Assembly (NCBI GenBank): GCA_964445645.1
Contig: CAYULH010000030.1
Coordinates: 1 to 47,955 of the forward strand
Source: Aureispira sp964445645
GTDB lineage: Bacteria; Bacteroidota; Bacteroidia; Chitinophagales; Saprospiraceae
DNA: 47,955 bases
Direction of reading: 5' to 3'
Shown here: in pieces, positions 17,135 through 25,348 of the stretch
Position numbering within the stretch: the stretch's first letter is position 1
Layout: each line of letters starts with the position of its first letter
Made by a program: the position numbers and the translations under genes
Notes under the pieces: generated by a model
Database searches by the model: none
What the model was told of the DNA's origin: nothing
The model's input: only the letters and a program-made list of their open reading frames with translations

Positions 17135-18606
17135 GTAGTCTTAATTGGGGGCTGCAATCGGGCCACCTGTTCACACAACCAGCTTCTATTGGCGAGTGGA
17201 TAGGTGGTCTCTACCGCTTCCTTGAGTTTTTTGTACTCCCGTTGTACTTTCTTATCTGGCCAATAATCGTGACTTTCCAAGAATTTGTAACTGCGACTCA
17301 GCAATTGGATAAAATTTTCATAAATGGATTTATGGGCAGTGGTCAGACGCTTATTTCTACGAATATAATTCCTAAAAGCATCACAAAGCGAATGCAAAGC
17401 CTCGCCCTCTTCTGTTTCGTAATATACCTTGAGCTGAATTACTTTGGCTCCAATGTGATACGTGTAATTGGTAAAATTGACATCATGTAGGGCTTCTAAT
17501 GCCTTATGGTGTTCTTTTTTGGCATAATACAAATAGGCCATGAGCAAGGAATAAGCACTGTGCTGGTATTTGGGCAATAAACTATGTTGGTAGGTTTCAA
17601 TAAACTGCTCGGCCCAGTCATAATCGCCCAAATTGATGGCTGTAGTGCCAATATTCTTATAATCTCCATCCGACAAATAGCCATCTACAAAATTGATTTT
17701 GTGCGCTACCAAATACTTAGAAATACTGAGCATTTCGTGCAAATACTTCTCCGCTCCTACATGGTTGTAACGTTTGATACAATGGTTCTCCAAATAATCA
17801 TAAATGTTTTTTAACTCCTCCTTGGAGAAGGTAGCACGATGCTCCAAAAGGGATTCTTTGACTTGCCTAAATTGCTCATCGCCCTCTTGGCCCAACAACA
17901 ACATCCGCAACAAGCCCACATAAACAATCAGCGTGGGTTCTTCTGAATAAACATTATCAGGCTGATCCAAATACTCCAACAATTCATCGACCAAGTGATA
18001 CTTATAATTACTACCAATAACAATGTTTCGACTCACCATATCGCAAGCTATTTTTAGCTTTTTGGTAATAAAAAACAAGTCTAAATAATCATTCTTAAGC
18101 TGCAAATTTTCATTATAAGTACGCCCTCCTTGCGTTACAAATTGGCGGTCCAACTCACGATGATAAGCCACTTTTTCCCAGTACAAATCCTCAATATCCT
18201 TATAGTCACTTTCAGGATTGTGCTCAATCTTACGCAAAATGGCACGGTAATCCTTATTCTGCTTGCGCTTTCTCAATTCGGCCAATACCTTAATCAAGTG
18301 CTGGTTGTTCTTATCTTCATTATTAATTAATACCAAAAAATCATGCAACAAGCTCAATAAACGAGAAACCGTAGTATTGAGTATATTACGGTTGTATTGA
18401 CGTTGTGGATAAAGATGCTTGTAAATGCGTTCCTTGTTCAAATAATGTTGCTTGCGCTCGTTCAAGACATACTTAGAGAGATACAACACCAACTTTTTGG
18501 CCTCCTGATGTTTGTTAAAAAACGGCGAATGCACATAATCACAAAAACGGGAGATTTCTCTGGAGTTGAGGTGTTTGAGCAAGGTAACCAATTTGCTTTG
18601 CTGCAT
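17131..18606 (-). CDS. Uncharacterised helical repeat protein
   Basis: A 491 aa soluble protein rich in Leu, Tyr, Lys and Glu, almost entirely helical, with TPR-like pairs in the C-terminal half (for example NLGDYDWAEQFIETY and HHKALEALHDV). No signal peptide, no membrane segment and no catalytic motif. It begins MQQSKLVTLLKHLN and contains FCDYVHSPFFNKHQEA near the N-terminus, which I do not recognise from a characterised family. Its stop overlaps the receptor stop by 3 bases, so the two transcripts must read into each other. Possibly a scaffold protein; function unknown. Confidence 0.75.
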   Translation of the reverse strand: MQQSKLVTLLKHLNSREISRFCDYVHSPFFNKHQEAKKLVLYLSKYVLNERKQHYLNKERIYKHLYPQRQYNRNILNTTVSRLLSLLHDFLVLINNEDKNNQHLIKVLAELRKRKQNKDYRAILRKIEHNPESDYKDIEDLYWEKVAYHRELDRQFVTQGGRTYNENLQLKNDYLDLFFITKKLKIACDMVSRNIVIGSNYKYHLVDELLEYLDQPDNVYSEEPTLIVYVGLLRMLLLGQEGDEQFRQVKESLLEHRATFSKEELKNIYDYLENHCIKRYNHVGAEKYLHEMLSISKYLVAHKINFVDGYLSDGDYKNIGTTAINLGDYDWAEQFIETYQHSLLPKYQHSAYSLLMAYLYYAKKEHHKALEALHDVNFTNYTYHIGAKVIQLKVYYETEEGEALHSLCDAFRNYIRRNKRLTTAHKSIYENFIQLLSRSYKFLESHDYWPDKKVQREYKKLKEAVETTYPLANRSWLCEQVARLQPPIKTT

Positions 18607-19125
18607 GAATGAGTTGTGTTTTTTGTATCAATTAGTGGTATTTATTTTATGGGACAGTAGATAAAAGGTCACCATGGTAAACCACAAAATAATCTTTTTG
18701 GAGAAATGTTATTTATTAAAAAAGTTTTTCTTTACCCTTAAAAAACAAAAACATTAAAAAACAGCACTTTATAAATTAAACATTAAAAATTATTTGCAAT
18801 AAATGCCTTTTTTTGTTTTTGAATTCCCCCTTTATTCTCCACATATTTGTATCGTTCCCAATTATATGAAGCAGCTAGACAACATGCTGTATTATGTTCA
18901 TTCGATAATACAGTTACAATGCGGCAACACTTCTTACAAATGCCTCTTTTCCCCAGTAGGCAATGGGAGTCTTAAAGGAGTGAAAACAGTTCATTCACTT
19001 AGCTTATTCACACTAAGTAGGTGGACAAAATTAATTATAAGTTAAAAAATGGAAGATTTTATCCGTTTTTTGTTGTAAAGAATTTTGAACGACTACTTAC
19101 CTACAAATCTACAGAAACGTATTTT
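18607..19125. promoter_or_regulatory. Divergent AT-rich spacer
   Basis: 519 bases between the helical protein (minus) and the T9SS-secreted protein (plus); both promoters should be here. The open frame 18803-19045 has no family features and unusual composition, so it is not called. ACTTAG/CTAAGT (around 18998-19018) forms a small inverted repeat just before the secreted-protein leader. Confidence 0.3.
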
Positions 19126-21654
19126 ATGATGACCAAGACAAACATTTATACACTAATACCCTTACTGATAGGCTGTCTTTTGTTGGGCTTTGCTCCTGCT
19201 ACCGTATTTGGGCAAAATACATTAGACAGCAGAATAGATTCCAACTGTATATTGCATGTTCGTTTATTGGATAGTACAGGGGCAGTTGTCAACAACCAAG
19301 CTCCTTACCTCTTGCAAGTCAATCAATTACAGTTCAATAGCAATGCCGTAGCGATTTGGCAAGTAGATTTGAGCAATGCGCCTAGCAATACGCATACGAT
19401 TACCATTACTGATCGCAATCTATTTCAGTATTCAGGCAATATTTCTTCTACTTGTAATAGTTCGAGCAGCTCAGTGCTGCCACTCAATACCCCGAGTATT
19501 GTGCCTAGCTCTAGCTGCACCGCTTGTTCGGGTAGTGCGCTTGTTAGTGCTGCCAATAGTGGCTTGTATACCTTTAGATGGAGCGATGGTTTTACGGACA
19601 CCGACACCCTGCGAAGTAGCAGAGCAAATTTATGTGCAGGCACCTATACCGTAGTGGTATCCGATAGCTTGGGCAATCACAATTCGGTAGAATTTGACAT
19701 TCTTTGTGGTGCATCCAATGTCATTACTTGCGTCCCCACTATTACCCGTTATTTGGATGCCAATGGGCAGGCATCTATTCGTATAGACAGTGTTCGTACA
19801 GGGGGTAACTTAACAGCTAACAGAAGCTACTTTATAGACCCACAAGGCCATTTTTCTACTCATTATAATCTGGATTGCTCCGATATAGGATACCAATATC
19901 TCACCTTATTTGCCCAAGATACCACTACAGCCCTATCCGACACCTGCCAAGTACTGGTTCGGGTTATAGATACCTTGCGCTATTGTGGTGCTTATTCTAA
20001 TACGATACAGATTGTTGATAGTAGTGGTAATGCAACCAGTTGTAATACTTGCAATGGTTTTTATGAATTCACCTACTTAATTAATCCCGTTACAGGCGAT
20101 ACCACCTTCCGCAATGCCCTAAACTTTTACTGGTCAGACACCGCTTCCAACAGTGGCCTTAGATTTAATTTGTGTCCCAATGTGCCATACGAAGTAACCG
20201 TAGTGGATGTTCATAACAACAGCTACCAATACACCGTCAATGTAGGCTGTCCCAATAATACTTGTATTGATACCACCACCATTCCGCCTCAATCATATTG
20301 CCCTAGTGCTATTATTCCTGTTTGTGGATGCAATGGCATCACCTACCGCAATGCCTGTGTAGCAGAATACGAAGCGGGGGTGCAAAGCTGGACGCTTGGC
20401 GGCTGCAATACCGCTCTACAACTCCGTGTTACCACAAGACCCGATGCCAGTGCTTGTGACAGTGCGGCCATACTAGGTTCGGGTGCTATTACTGTACAAG
20501 CCACAGGCGGCACAGGAAACATCACTTACAACTGGAACACCGGCCAAGTAGGTCGGGTGCTGGATAGTCTATTTGCTGGAATATACATCGTAACCGTTAC
20601 CGACAATGGCACGGGCAATCAGCTCACTCGATTGATTACCGTTGGAACACAGGGCTGTGTGTGGCCCGGTGATGCGGACGATAATGGCGTAGCCAATAAT
20701 TTTGATTTGTTACCTATTGGTTTGGCTTATGGCAATACCGGCCCAGCCCGTGCCTTTGTCTCCACAGCTTGGCAAGGCTACACCGCCCCCACCTGGCAGC
20801 CCTTTAATATCCCTTTGTTGGCCAATGGAAGGCATATTGATTGTAATGGCGATGGGGCTATAGATAGCGTAGATGTGCAAGCCATCCAACAAAATTACGG
20901 TCGTTCCTATGCCCGCAATGGCGGCAATTCCTTGTTGGGAACCATCCCTTTTTATGTAGAAAGCGGCCAAGGAGCAGCAGGCGATAGTGTGCGTACCAAT
21001 ATTATTTTGGGCGATAGTGTCAACCCTGCCACCAATGTTTATGGCGTGGCCTTTACCATCCACTACAATCCAGATCACCTAGAAAATGACCCCGTACAGA
21101 TTGATTTTAGCAATTCATGGTTGGGCAATAGCCTCATCCATGTACAAAAAGACATCCGAAGAGCAGGACAAATGGAAGTGGCTGTAAGCAGAACCAATCA
21201 ATTGCCCATTACAGGCTCGGGGCCAATTGGCGCAGTTTCCTTTACCATCAAAGATGATTTGGTCATGGGCAAACTGGCTGGCGATAGTGTCGTTTCGCCC
21301 TTGGGCATTGCCAATGTACGCCTAATTGATGCACAAAACCAAGTGATTGGCACCAATCCCAGAACGGGCAATCTTATCTTGAATGAACAAATTGCCATCC
21401 ATAAGCTCCCCCAAGCTGCCGGCATCAGCATTTACCCCAATCCTGTGCGAGACATGCTCTACCTAAAAAGCAAGACCGCCCACTTGGAACAGGTGCAGCT
21501 CTTCACCGCCACCGGCCAATTGGTACATCAACAAACACTTCATCACTTACAACAACATTCTATTAGCACCGAAAGGCTACCCGAAGGCTTGTATCTGCTT
21601 CAATTGCAGACTTCTGAGGGCGTTTTTAGTCAGAAGGTTCAGGTGGTACACTAA
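19126..21654 (+). CDS. T9SS-secreted protein with Kazal-like and dockerin-like modules
   Basis: The start is taken at 19126, directly before a good signal peptide (MTKTNIYTLIPLLIGCLLLG...VFGQ); the longer frame from 19021 adds 35 non-signal residues. About 842 aa. Two Cys-rich SprB-like Ig segments occupy the first ~370 residues. A Kazal-like segment with PVCGCNGITYRNAC lies near 380-427. Another SprB-like repeat follows, then calcium-loop segments (GDADDNGVANNFD near 516 and DCNGDGAIDSVD near 571) that look like dockerin halves, and a cohesin-like region. Residues ~766-842 form a T9SS type A sorting domain starting ISIYPNPV. Probably cell-surface or released. The Kazal-like segment may inhibit serine proteases; that is inference. 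Confidence 0.82.
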   Translation: MMTKTNIYTLIPLLIGCLLLGFAPATVFGQNTLDSRIDSNCILHVRLLDSTGAVVNNQAPYLLQVNQLQFNSNAVAIWQVDLSNAPSNTHTITITDRNLFQYSGNISSTCNSSSSSVLPLNTPSIVPSSSCTACSGSALVSAANSGLYTFRWSDGFTDTDTLRSSRANLCAGTYTVVVSDSLGNHNSVEFDILCGASNVITCVPTITRYLDANGQASIRIDSVRTGGNLTANRSYFIDPQGHFSTHYNLDCSDIGYQYLTLFAQDTTTALSDTCQVLVRVIDTLRYCGAYSNTIQIVDSSGNATSCNTCNGFYEFTYLINPVTGDTTFRNALNFYWSDTASNSGLRFNLCPNVPYEVTVVDVHNNSYQYTVNVGCPNNTCIDTTTIPPQSYCPSAIIPVCGCNGITYRNACVAEYEAGVQSWTLGGCNTALQLRVTTRPDASACDSAAILGSGAITVQATGGTGNITYNWNTGQVGRVLDSLFAGIYIVTVTDNGTGNQLTRLITVGTQGCVWPGDADDNGVANNFDLLPIGLAYGNTGPARAFVSTAWQGYTAPTWQPFNIPLLANGRHIDCNGDGAIDSVDVQAIQQNYGRSYARNGGNSLLGTIPFYVESGQGAAGDSVRTNIILGDSVNPATNVYGVAFTIHYNPDHLENDPVQIDFSNSWLGNSLIHVQKDIRRAGQMEVAVSRTNQLPITGSGPIGAVSFTIKDDLVMGKLAGDSVVSPLGIANVRLIDAQNQVIGTNPRTGNLILNEQIAIHKLPQAAGISIYPNPVRDMLYLKSKTAHLEQVQLFTATGQLVHQQTLHHLQQHSISTERLPEGLYLLQLQTSEGVFSQKVQVVH

Positions 21655-21699
21655 ACAATAGTTAATAAACTTCATAGCACCTTATTTGTACTTTATTTG

Positions 21700-21732
21700 G
21701 CGGCACCGCTTTTGTGGTGCTGCTTTTTTTTT
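21700..21732 (+). terminator. Rho-independent terminator
   Basis: GCGGCACC / GGTGCTGC arms (7 of 8 pair, loop of 8) followed by nine T, about 45 bp after the T9SS protein stop. Confidence 0.85.
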
Positions 21733-21831
21733 GGGAGGGGGTGAATACATAGTATAACTTTAAGTAAGTTGGTTGTTCAAACCTTTTGCAAATACATAGA
21801 TGTTTATTTGTATATTGTGTTTGTAGAATAG

Positions 21832-22326
21832 TTTGAGTACTGTATAGGATTTTTAGCAAAGGGTATCTTTCCCCTATCAAACACCTATTATCATTTTGGG
21901 CGGCTAAAAAATCAACTTGGAGAAGAATTAGATGACCAAATCACGCATATTATTGTAGAAATCAATAAATTTGATAAAGAAGGAGCAGACATCAACACAG
22001 ACTTAGAAAAACTTATATATATTATGCAGAATTTAGAACACATAAAAGGAGCAGACCAATTGCCTAAGTTCTTGACAGAGGATTGGATAGAACAAGCCAT
22101 GGAGAAATTGGACAAGAGCAAAATGACAGCAGAACAGCGCATGCAATATGAGATGATGATGGCAAAGAATGCAAGCATTATAGAAATGCTTAAAGAAGAG
22201 GAACGCCAAAGAATAGCAACAGAAACAGCTAAACAAACAGCTAGGCTAATGAAAAAGGCAGGAGAACCTATTGAAAAGATCATCCAATATACCGACTTGA
22301 CAATTGAAGAAATAGAAAACCTCTAG
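21832..22326 (+). pseudogene. Rpn/PD-(D/E)XK transposase-type nuclease, 5'-truncated
   Basis: The frame is open from just after a stop at 21829 to the stop at 22326. It encodes the C-terminal half of an Rpn-family recombination-promoting nuclease: FGRLKNQLGEELDDQITHII, then EINKF, LEKLIYIMQN, and a long charged helix ending in KIIQYTDLTIEEIENL, the usual tail (SIEEIEKL type). The N-terminal nuclease core is absent and the first Met (22024) is deep inside the conserved region. Hence a decayed remnant rather than a 100 aa gene. A fragment of the dispersed repeat lies just downstream. Confidence 0.75.
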
Positions 22327-22361
22327 CAAGAAACTTAGGATAAAACAACCTTGCCTTTGGC

Positions 22362-22418
22362 CTGCCCTCGAATGCCGAGGCTCACGCAAGTAAACGATTT
22401 TTTCTTGTACCTACTTAA
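22362..22418 (-). repeat. Fragment of the TTAAGTAG-ended element
   Basis: On the minus strand it starts TTAAGTAGGTACAAGAAAAAA, close to the left ends at 7389 and 47661, and includes GAGGCTC-type sequence (22373-22381) shared with 47685 and 31907. The other terminus is not visible, so this is a partial copy beside the Rpn remnant. Confidence 0.5.
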
Positions 22419-22508
22419 ATGGATTAATAAATAGCTTGTTATGATTTTTTTTAATAAATTTACATACCTACTTTTCTAATTTTTAAACCACTTCAATTAA
22501 TTCATTTT

Positions 22509-23015
22509 ATGAAAAAGCTATTTTTCCTTTTAATTTTATTTGCGTTAATTTCATCGTGTAGTGACGATATTCATGACCTAGAACAAAACAATGTAGAAAA
22601 ATTTTCTATTGAAGACGTTTTTATTGAAGTTGATAATTCCGCATTTATTAGCCATTCATTTAAAACAAACGCTAAAAGTTACATACCACCGTTTATACCC
22701 TCCCAAACCTTTAATGTGGTTTTTAACGGCTGTTATACTTATACACTTCCAGTTGATTTATATCAATATAATAATGAAGTATTAATTGACCCCGGAATAA
22801 TTCCTACTTCTGGAACTTTAAAAGTGTTTGTTAAAACAAGTATTTATTCCCCTTATACCTATACGTTTAACATAACGGCTAGTACCCCACATGCTTTTGT
22901 AGGACAGAATATACTCAATGGAAGCACACAGTTTGTATGGTGGATGCAGTCTACATCTGGAAATTCTTATAACTGTTGGCCTAATCCTACTGCGCCGCTT
23001 ACTTACAATTTATAA
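22509..23015 (+). CDS. Small hypothetical lipoprotein
   Basis: A 168 aa protein with a lipoprotein signal: hydrophobic MKKLFFLLILFALISSC, with Cys17 as the acylation site, followed by SDD, an acidic start that in Bacteroidota often directs surface export. The rest is strand-rich with aromatic residues (YTYTLPVDLY, SPYTYTF), possibly a single Ig-like or jelly-roll domain. I do not recognise the family. It stands alone, with a strong terminator after it. Confidence 0.65.
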   Translation: MKKLFFLLILFALISSCSDDIHDLEQNNVEKFSIEDVFIEVDNSAFISHSFKTNAKSYIPPFIPSQTFNVVFNGCYTYTLPVDLYQYNNEVLIDPGIIPTSGTLKVFVKTSIYSPYTYTFNITASTPHAFVGQNILNGSTQFVWWMQSTSGNSYNCWPNPTAPLTYNL

Positions 23016-23037
23016 CATAGATTTATACCTAAAGCTA

Positions 23038-23080
23038 ATAGCGTCCTAAATAAAATTTTTGAACTCGTTTAGGACGCTAT
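23038..23080 (+). terminator. Stem-loop after small lipoprotein
   Basis: Perfect 13 bp arms, ATAGCGTCCTAAA (23038-23050) and TTTAGGACGCTAT (23068-23080), 23 bp after the stop. Only a short T run follows. Confidence 0.75.
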
Positions 23081-23201
23081 CGGCTGTTTTAGAATAGTTG
23101 ATTTTGGGTTGTAAATTGTGTTTTTTGTAGCAAACATCAATAAAAGTCTATAAAATCAAGGAAAATATTTCCTTTTACACCAACAACTAAATCAAATAAA
23201 C

Positions 23202-23621
23202 ATGCACCAAGGAGTAGGTTTAATTATCGGCAATCAAAGCAAGGAATTATTCTTTGTCCAAAAAAAAGACCACAACTATCCTATCAGTAAATGGATTGAT
23301 GGTTTTTCATTCTGGGGAGGTGCTGTAGAGGAAAGTGATGCTTCTACATATGAGGCGTTGGTTAGAGAATTGCAAGAGGAGTTGACCACAGAGCTGGACT
23401 ACCCAAACATTCAATTTGTTCGGGAGTTTTTGGTAAAAAGTGATCGTGATTATACCTTTTATTTATTTGAGCTACTCGTGGATGATGAGGTATTACAAAA
23501 CTTAAACAAGCAAACCGTAAAAGAAGGCCATGCTGATTTGGTTACTAGAGCAGACTTATTGACCCAAAACTGGATTTGGGGGCTCGAACAAGTAATTGTT
23601 GCTTATCTTGAAGGCAACTAG
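23202..23621 (+). CDS. Nudix-family hydrolase, atypical box
   Basis: A 139 aa soluble protein with the Nudix fold pattern: GVGLIIGN at the N-terminus, then a Nudix helix with GGAVEESDAS and RELQEEL (about residues 39-61). RExxEE is intact, but the loop differs from Gx5Ex7RE: the first Glu is Asp and there is one extra residue before RE. Family members hydrolyse nucleoside diphosphates linked to another moiety; substrate not predictable. It is a single gene with CTACTTAA (23624-23631) directly after the stop. Confidence 0.75.
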   Translation: MHQGVGLIIGNQSKELFFVQKKDHNYPISKWIDGFSFWGGAVEESDASTYEALVRELQEELTTELDYPNIQFVREFLVKSDRDYTFYLFELLVDDEVLQNLNKQTVKEGHADLVTRADLLTQNWIWGLEQVIVAYLEGN

Positions 23622-23712
23622 CGCTACTTAAAAAACACCACAAAATTTACTTCACACCCCCCATCTTGAATGAAGAATCAAGCCCAAAGTGATAATCCGC
23701 TCAAGACCCAAG

Positions 23713-23856
23713 ATGCCCCACCTAATGCTATTACTCCTCCTATCCTACCTCATCAGCTTAGGCACTCCCCACCAAAACGCTCCAAAAGATACCCTACCTA
23801 GAATTATCACCAGCATCCATAAACTAGCAGAGCCACAAAATTTATGGCTTTGCTAG
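23713..23856 (+). pseudogene. Possible truncated secreted-protein start
   Basis: A 47-codon frame starting MPHLMLLLLLSYLISLG with a signal-peptide-like core and then a short hydrophilic stretch ending at a stop inside a hairpin. It may be the leftover 5' end of a lost exported protein, or chance. No clear ribosome-binding site. Confidence 0.25.
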
Positions 23857-23858
23857 TT
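23822..23858. terminator. Probable bidirectional terminator
   Basis: AACTAGCAGAGCCA and TGGCTTTGCTAGTT pair at 13 of 14 positions around an AT loop, between convergent genes. Runs of A and T on the two sides are short. Confidence 0.6.
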
Positions 23859-23886
23859 ATTTTGTGACTCTACTGGTTATTTTATT

Positions 23887-24774
23887 CTAAAATCCAAACA
23901 TTCCATTATCATTGGCTAAACCCTCAGTTGGAATAGGCTGGATAACATCCCAATGCTCCACAGCCTTGCCATTTTCAAAACGAAACAAGTCGTAAAACAC
24001 ATTATTCACTCCATTCCATTCCCCCTCACTTACTGTGAGCACAAAATTACCCTCTCCCAATACTTTGTGAATCTTGGTGTAATTAAACATATTATTTTGA
24101 GAAGTGAGATACTGTACTGCTTCTACTATACCAGTCAAACCATCTTTTATGGCAGGGTTATGTTGGTCATACTGCTCCGAACTGATGTAATCTGTTATCT
24201 TATTGGGGTTTTTACCCATCAGAATATCTTCTATCAGTGATTTAGCTAGTGCCTTATTGGCTTCTGTTTTATCCAAGTCTGCTACAGCAGTAGGGCCATC
24301 TGTCTGGGTTCTACCACTAGCAGTTTCAGTGACCAAAGCAGTCATAGCATCCCAATGTTCGGCTACTTTGCCTTGCTCATCCAAACGAATAATGTCAAAG
24401 GAAACCATCTCCTCAGCTCCAAAAGGGGCAGCATTTCTCCAGATATTGTGCATAAATACATAGTTGCCATCTTGAAACATTCGGATATTCTCGGCAGTAG
24501 TTCCATTTTCTTGCAGCACAGGCAGCATTTGGATAAAAGGTGCTAAACCTGTTGGAATAAATGGATTGTGCTGGATATAGTCCTCATTAGCTAGGGCACG
24601 CATAGTGGCCGTGTCTCCTTTTAAAACAGATCCCAAAAAAGATCCTACAATTTCTTTCTCTGTCATTTTTTCATTATTTACAGAATTGTGCTCAGTTGTT
24701 GTTTCTGGTTGATTGTTACCACAGGAAATGAGCATACCTGATAGCAACAACACGCTTAATACTTTTTTCATCAA
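23887..24774 (-). CDS. SnoaL-like (NTF2-fold) lipoprotein, two domains
   Basis: A 295 aa lipoprotein: MMKKVLSVLLLSGMLISC with Cys18 in an LISC lipobox. Two related NTF2/SnoaL domains follow, about 40-150 and 170-285, each with the marks YIQHNP or YDQHNP, a D(I/L)-R(L/F) strand and EHWD near its end (KVAEHWDAM and KAVEHWDVI). Members of this superfamily include polyketide cyclases and many proteins of unknown role. It is transcribed divergently from an HxlR regulator and shares its upstream region, so it is a plausible regulator target. Start at 24774 or 24771 (two Met codons). Confidence 0.8.
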   Translation of the reverse strand: MMKKVLSVLLLSGMLISCGNNQPETTTEHNSVNNEKMTEKEIVGSFLGSVLKGDTATMRALANEDYIQHNPFIPTGLAPFIQMLPVLQENGTTAENIRMFQDGNYVFMHNIWRNAAPFGAEEMVSFDIIRLDEQGKVAEHWDAMTALVTETASGRTQTDGPTAVADLDKTEANKALAKSLIEDILMGKNPNKITDYISSEQYDQHNPAIKDGLTGIVEAVQYLTSQNNMFNYTKIHKVLGEGNFVLTVSEGEWNGVNNVFYDLFRFENGKAVEHWDVIQPIPTEGLANDNGMFGF

Positions 24775-24899
24775 TTTTGTGGTTTGACGACTTATTATTA
24801 CTTTTGTTTCGCAAGCAAAAATAGTTTTTTTCTTTCATATTGCAAGTTATTTTTAAAATAAATTTCATTTTGCAAGTAATATTCAAGTTCAAATACAAT
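24775..24899. promoter_or_regulatory. Divergent promoter with three phased CAAG repeats
   Basis: TGCAAGTTAT (24841), TGCAAGTAAT (24871) and CGCAAGCAAA (24810) are spaced 30-31 bp apart, three helical turns. They lie between the SnoaL-like gene and the HxlR gene. This looks like an operator array for the HxlR regulator, but HxlR sites are usually palindromic and the assignment is inference. Confidence 0.4.
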
Positions 24900-25340
24900 A
24901 TGCAACAAGACTTCAGATGCAACTGCCCCTTTACCTCAGCCCTTGATATTCTGGGAGATAGGTGGATGCTGGTTATCATAAAAATGATGCTAGTAGAAGG
25001 TTTTGAAACCTTCAAAGATTTTACAGAAAGTGAGGAGGCCATTGCCACTAATATCCTTTCTGCTAAACTTAAACTGCTGGAAAAATCAGGGATTATTATC
25101 AAAACCAAACGCCCCAATAATAAAAAGACCAACCTCTATCTTTTGACAGATAAGGGCTTGGCTCTAACTCCTGTACTAGTAGAATTGGCAGCTTGGAGTG
25201 ATGGTTATTTGAGGGACATACATCCAACCATTGTGGAGGGGCCTGGCATGGAAGCTATTAGGCGGGATAAGGTGGCTTTTGCCAATATACTGGAACAGCA
25301 ATACAGAGAAAAATTAGCTAATATTGCTTATATAAAATAG
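24900..25340 (+). CDS. HxlR-family transcriptional regulator
   Basis: The start is taken at MQQDFRCNCPF (146 aa); an upstream in-frame ATG at 24840 falls in the operator-like repeats and adds hydrophobic non-family residues. The N-terminus has the HxlR Cys pattern (C7, C9) followed by PFTSALDILGDRWMLVII. The winged helix follows, including ATNILSAKLKLLEKSGII and a YLLTDKGLAL wing. HxlR proteins are usually dimeric sensors of aldehydes, quinones or redox stress. The amine oxidase begins 8 bp after the stop, so the two are probably co-transcribed; amine oxidation produces aldehydes, which fits that role by inference. Confidence 0.88.
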   Translation: MQQDFRCNCPFTSALDILGDRWMLVIIKMMLVEGFETFKDFTESEEAIATNILSAKLKLLEKSGIIIKTKRPNNKKTNLYLLTDKGLALTPVLVELAAWSDGYLRDIHPTIVEGPGMEAIRRDKVAFANILEQQYREKLANIAYIK

Positions 25341-25348
25341 ATATTTTT

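Noticed and set aside
18803..19045. 80-codon open frame before the T9SS protein
   Set aside because: No family features or ribosome-binding site, and it overlaps the probable leader of the next gene.
22024..22326. A 100 aa gene starting at the first Met
   Set aside because: Homology-like sequence extends well upstream of this Met, so it is the tail of a truncated Rpn-type gene.
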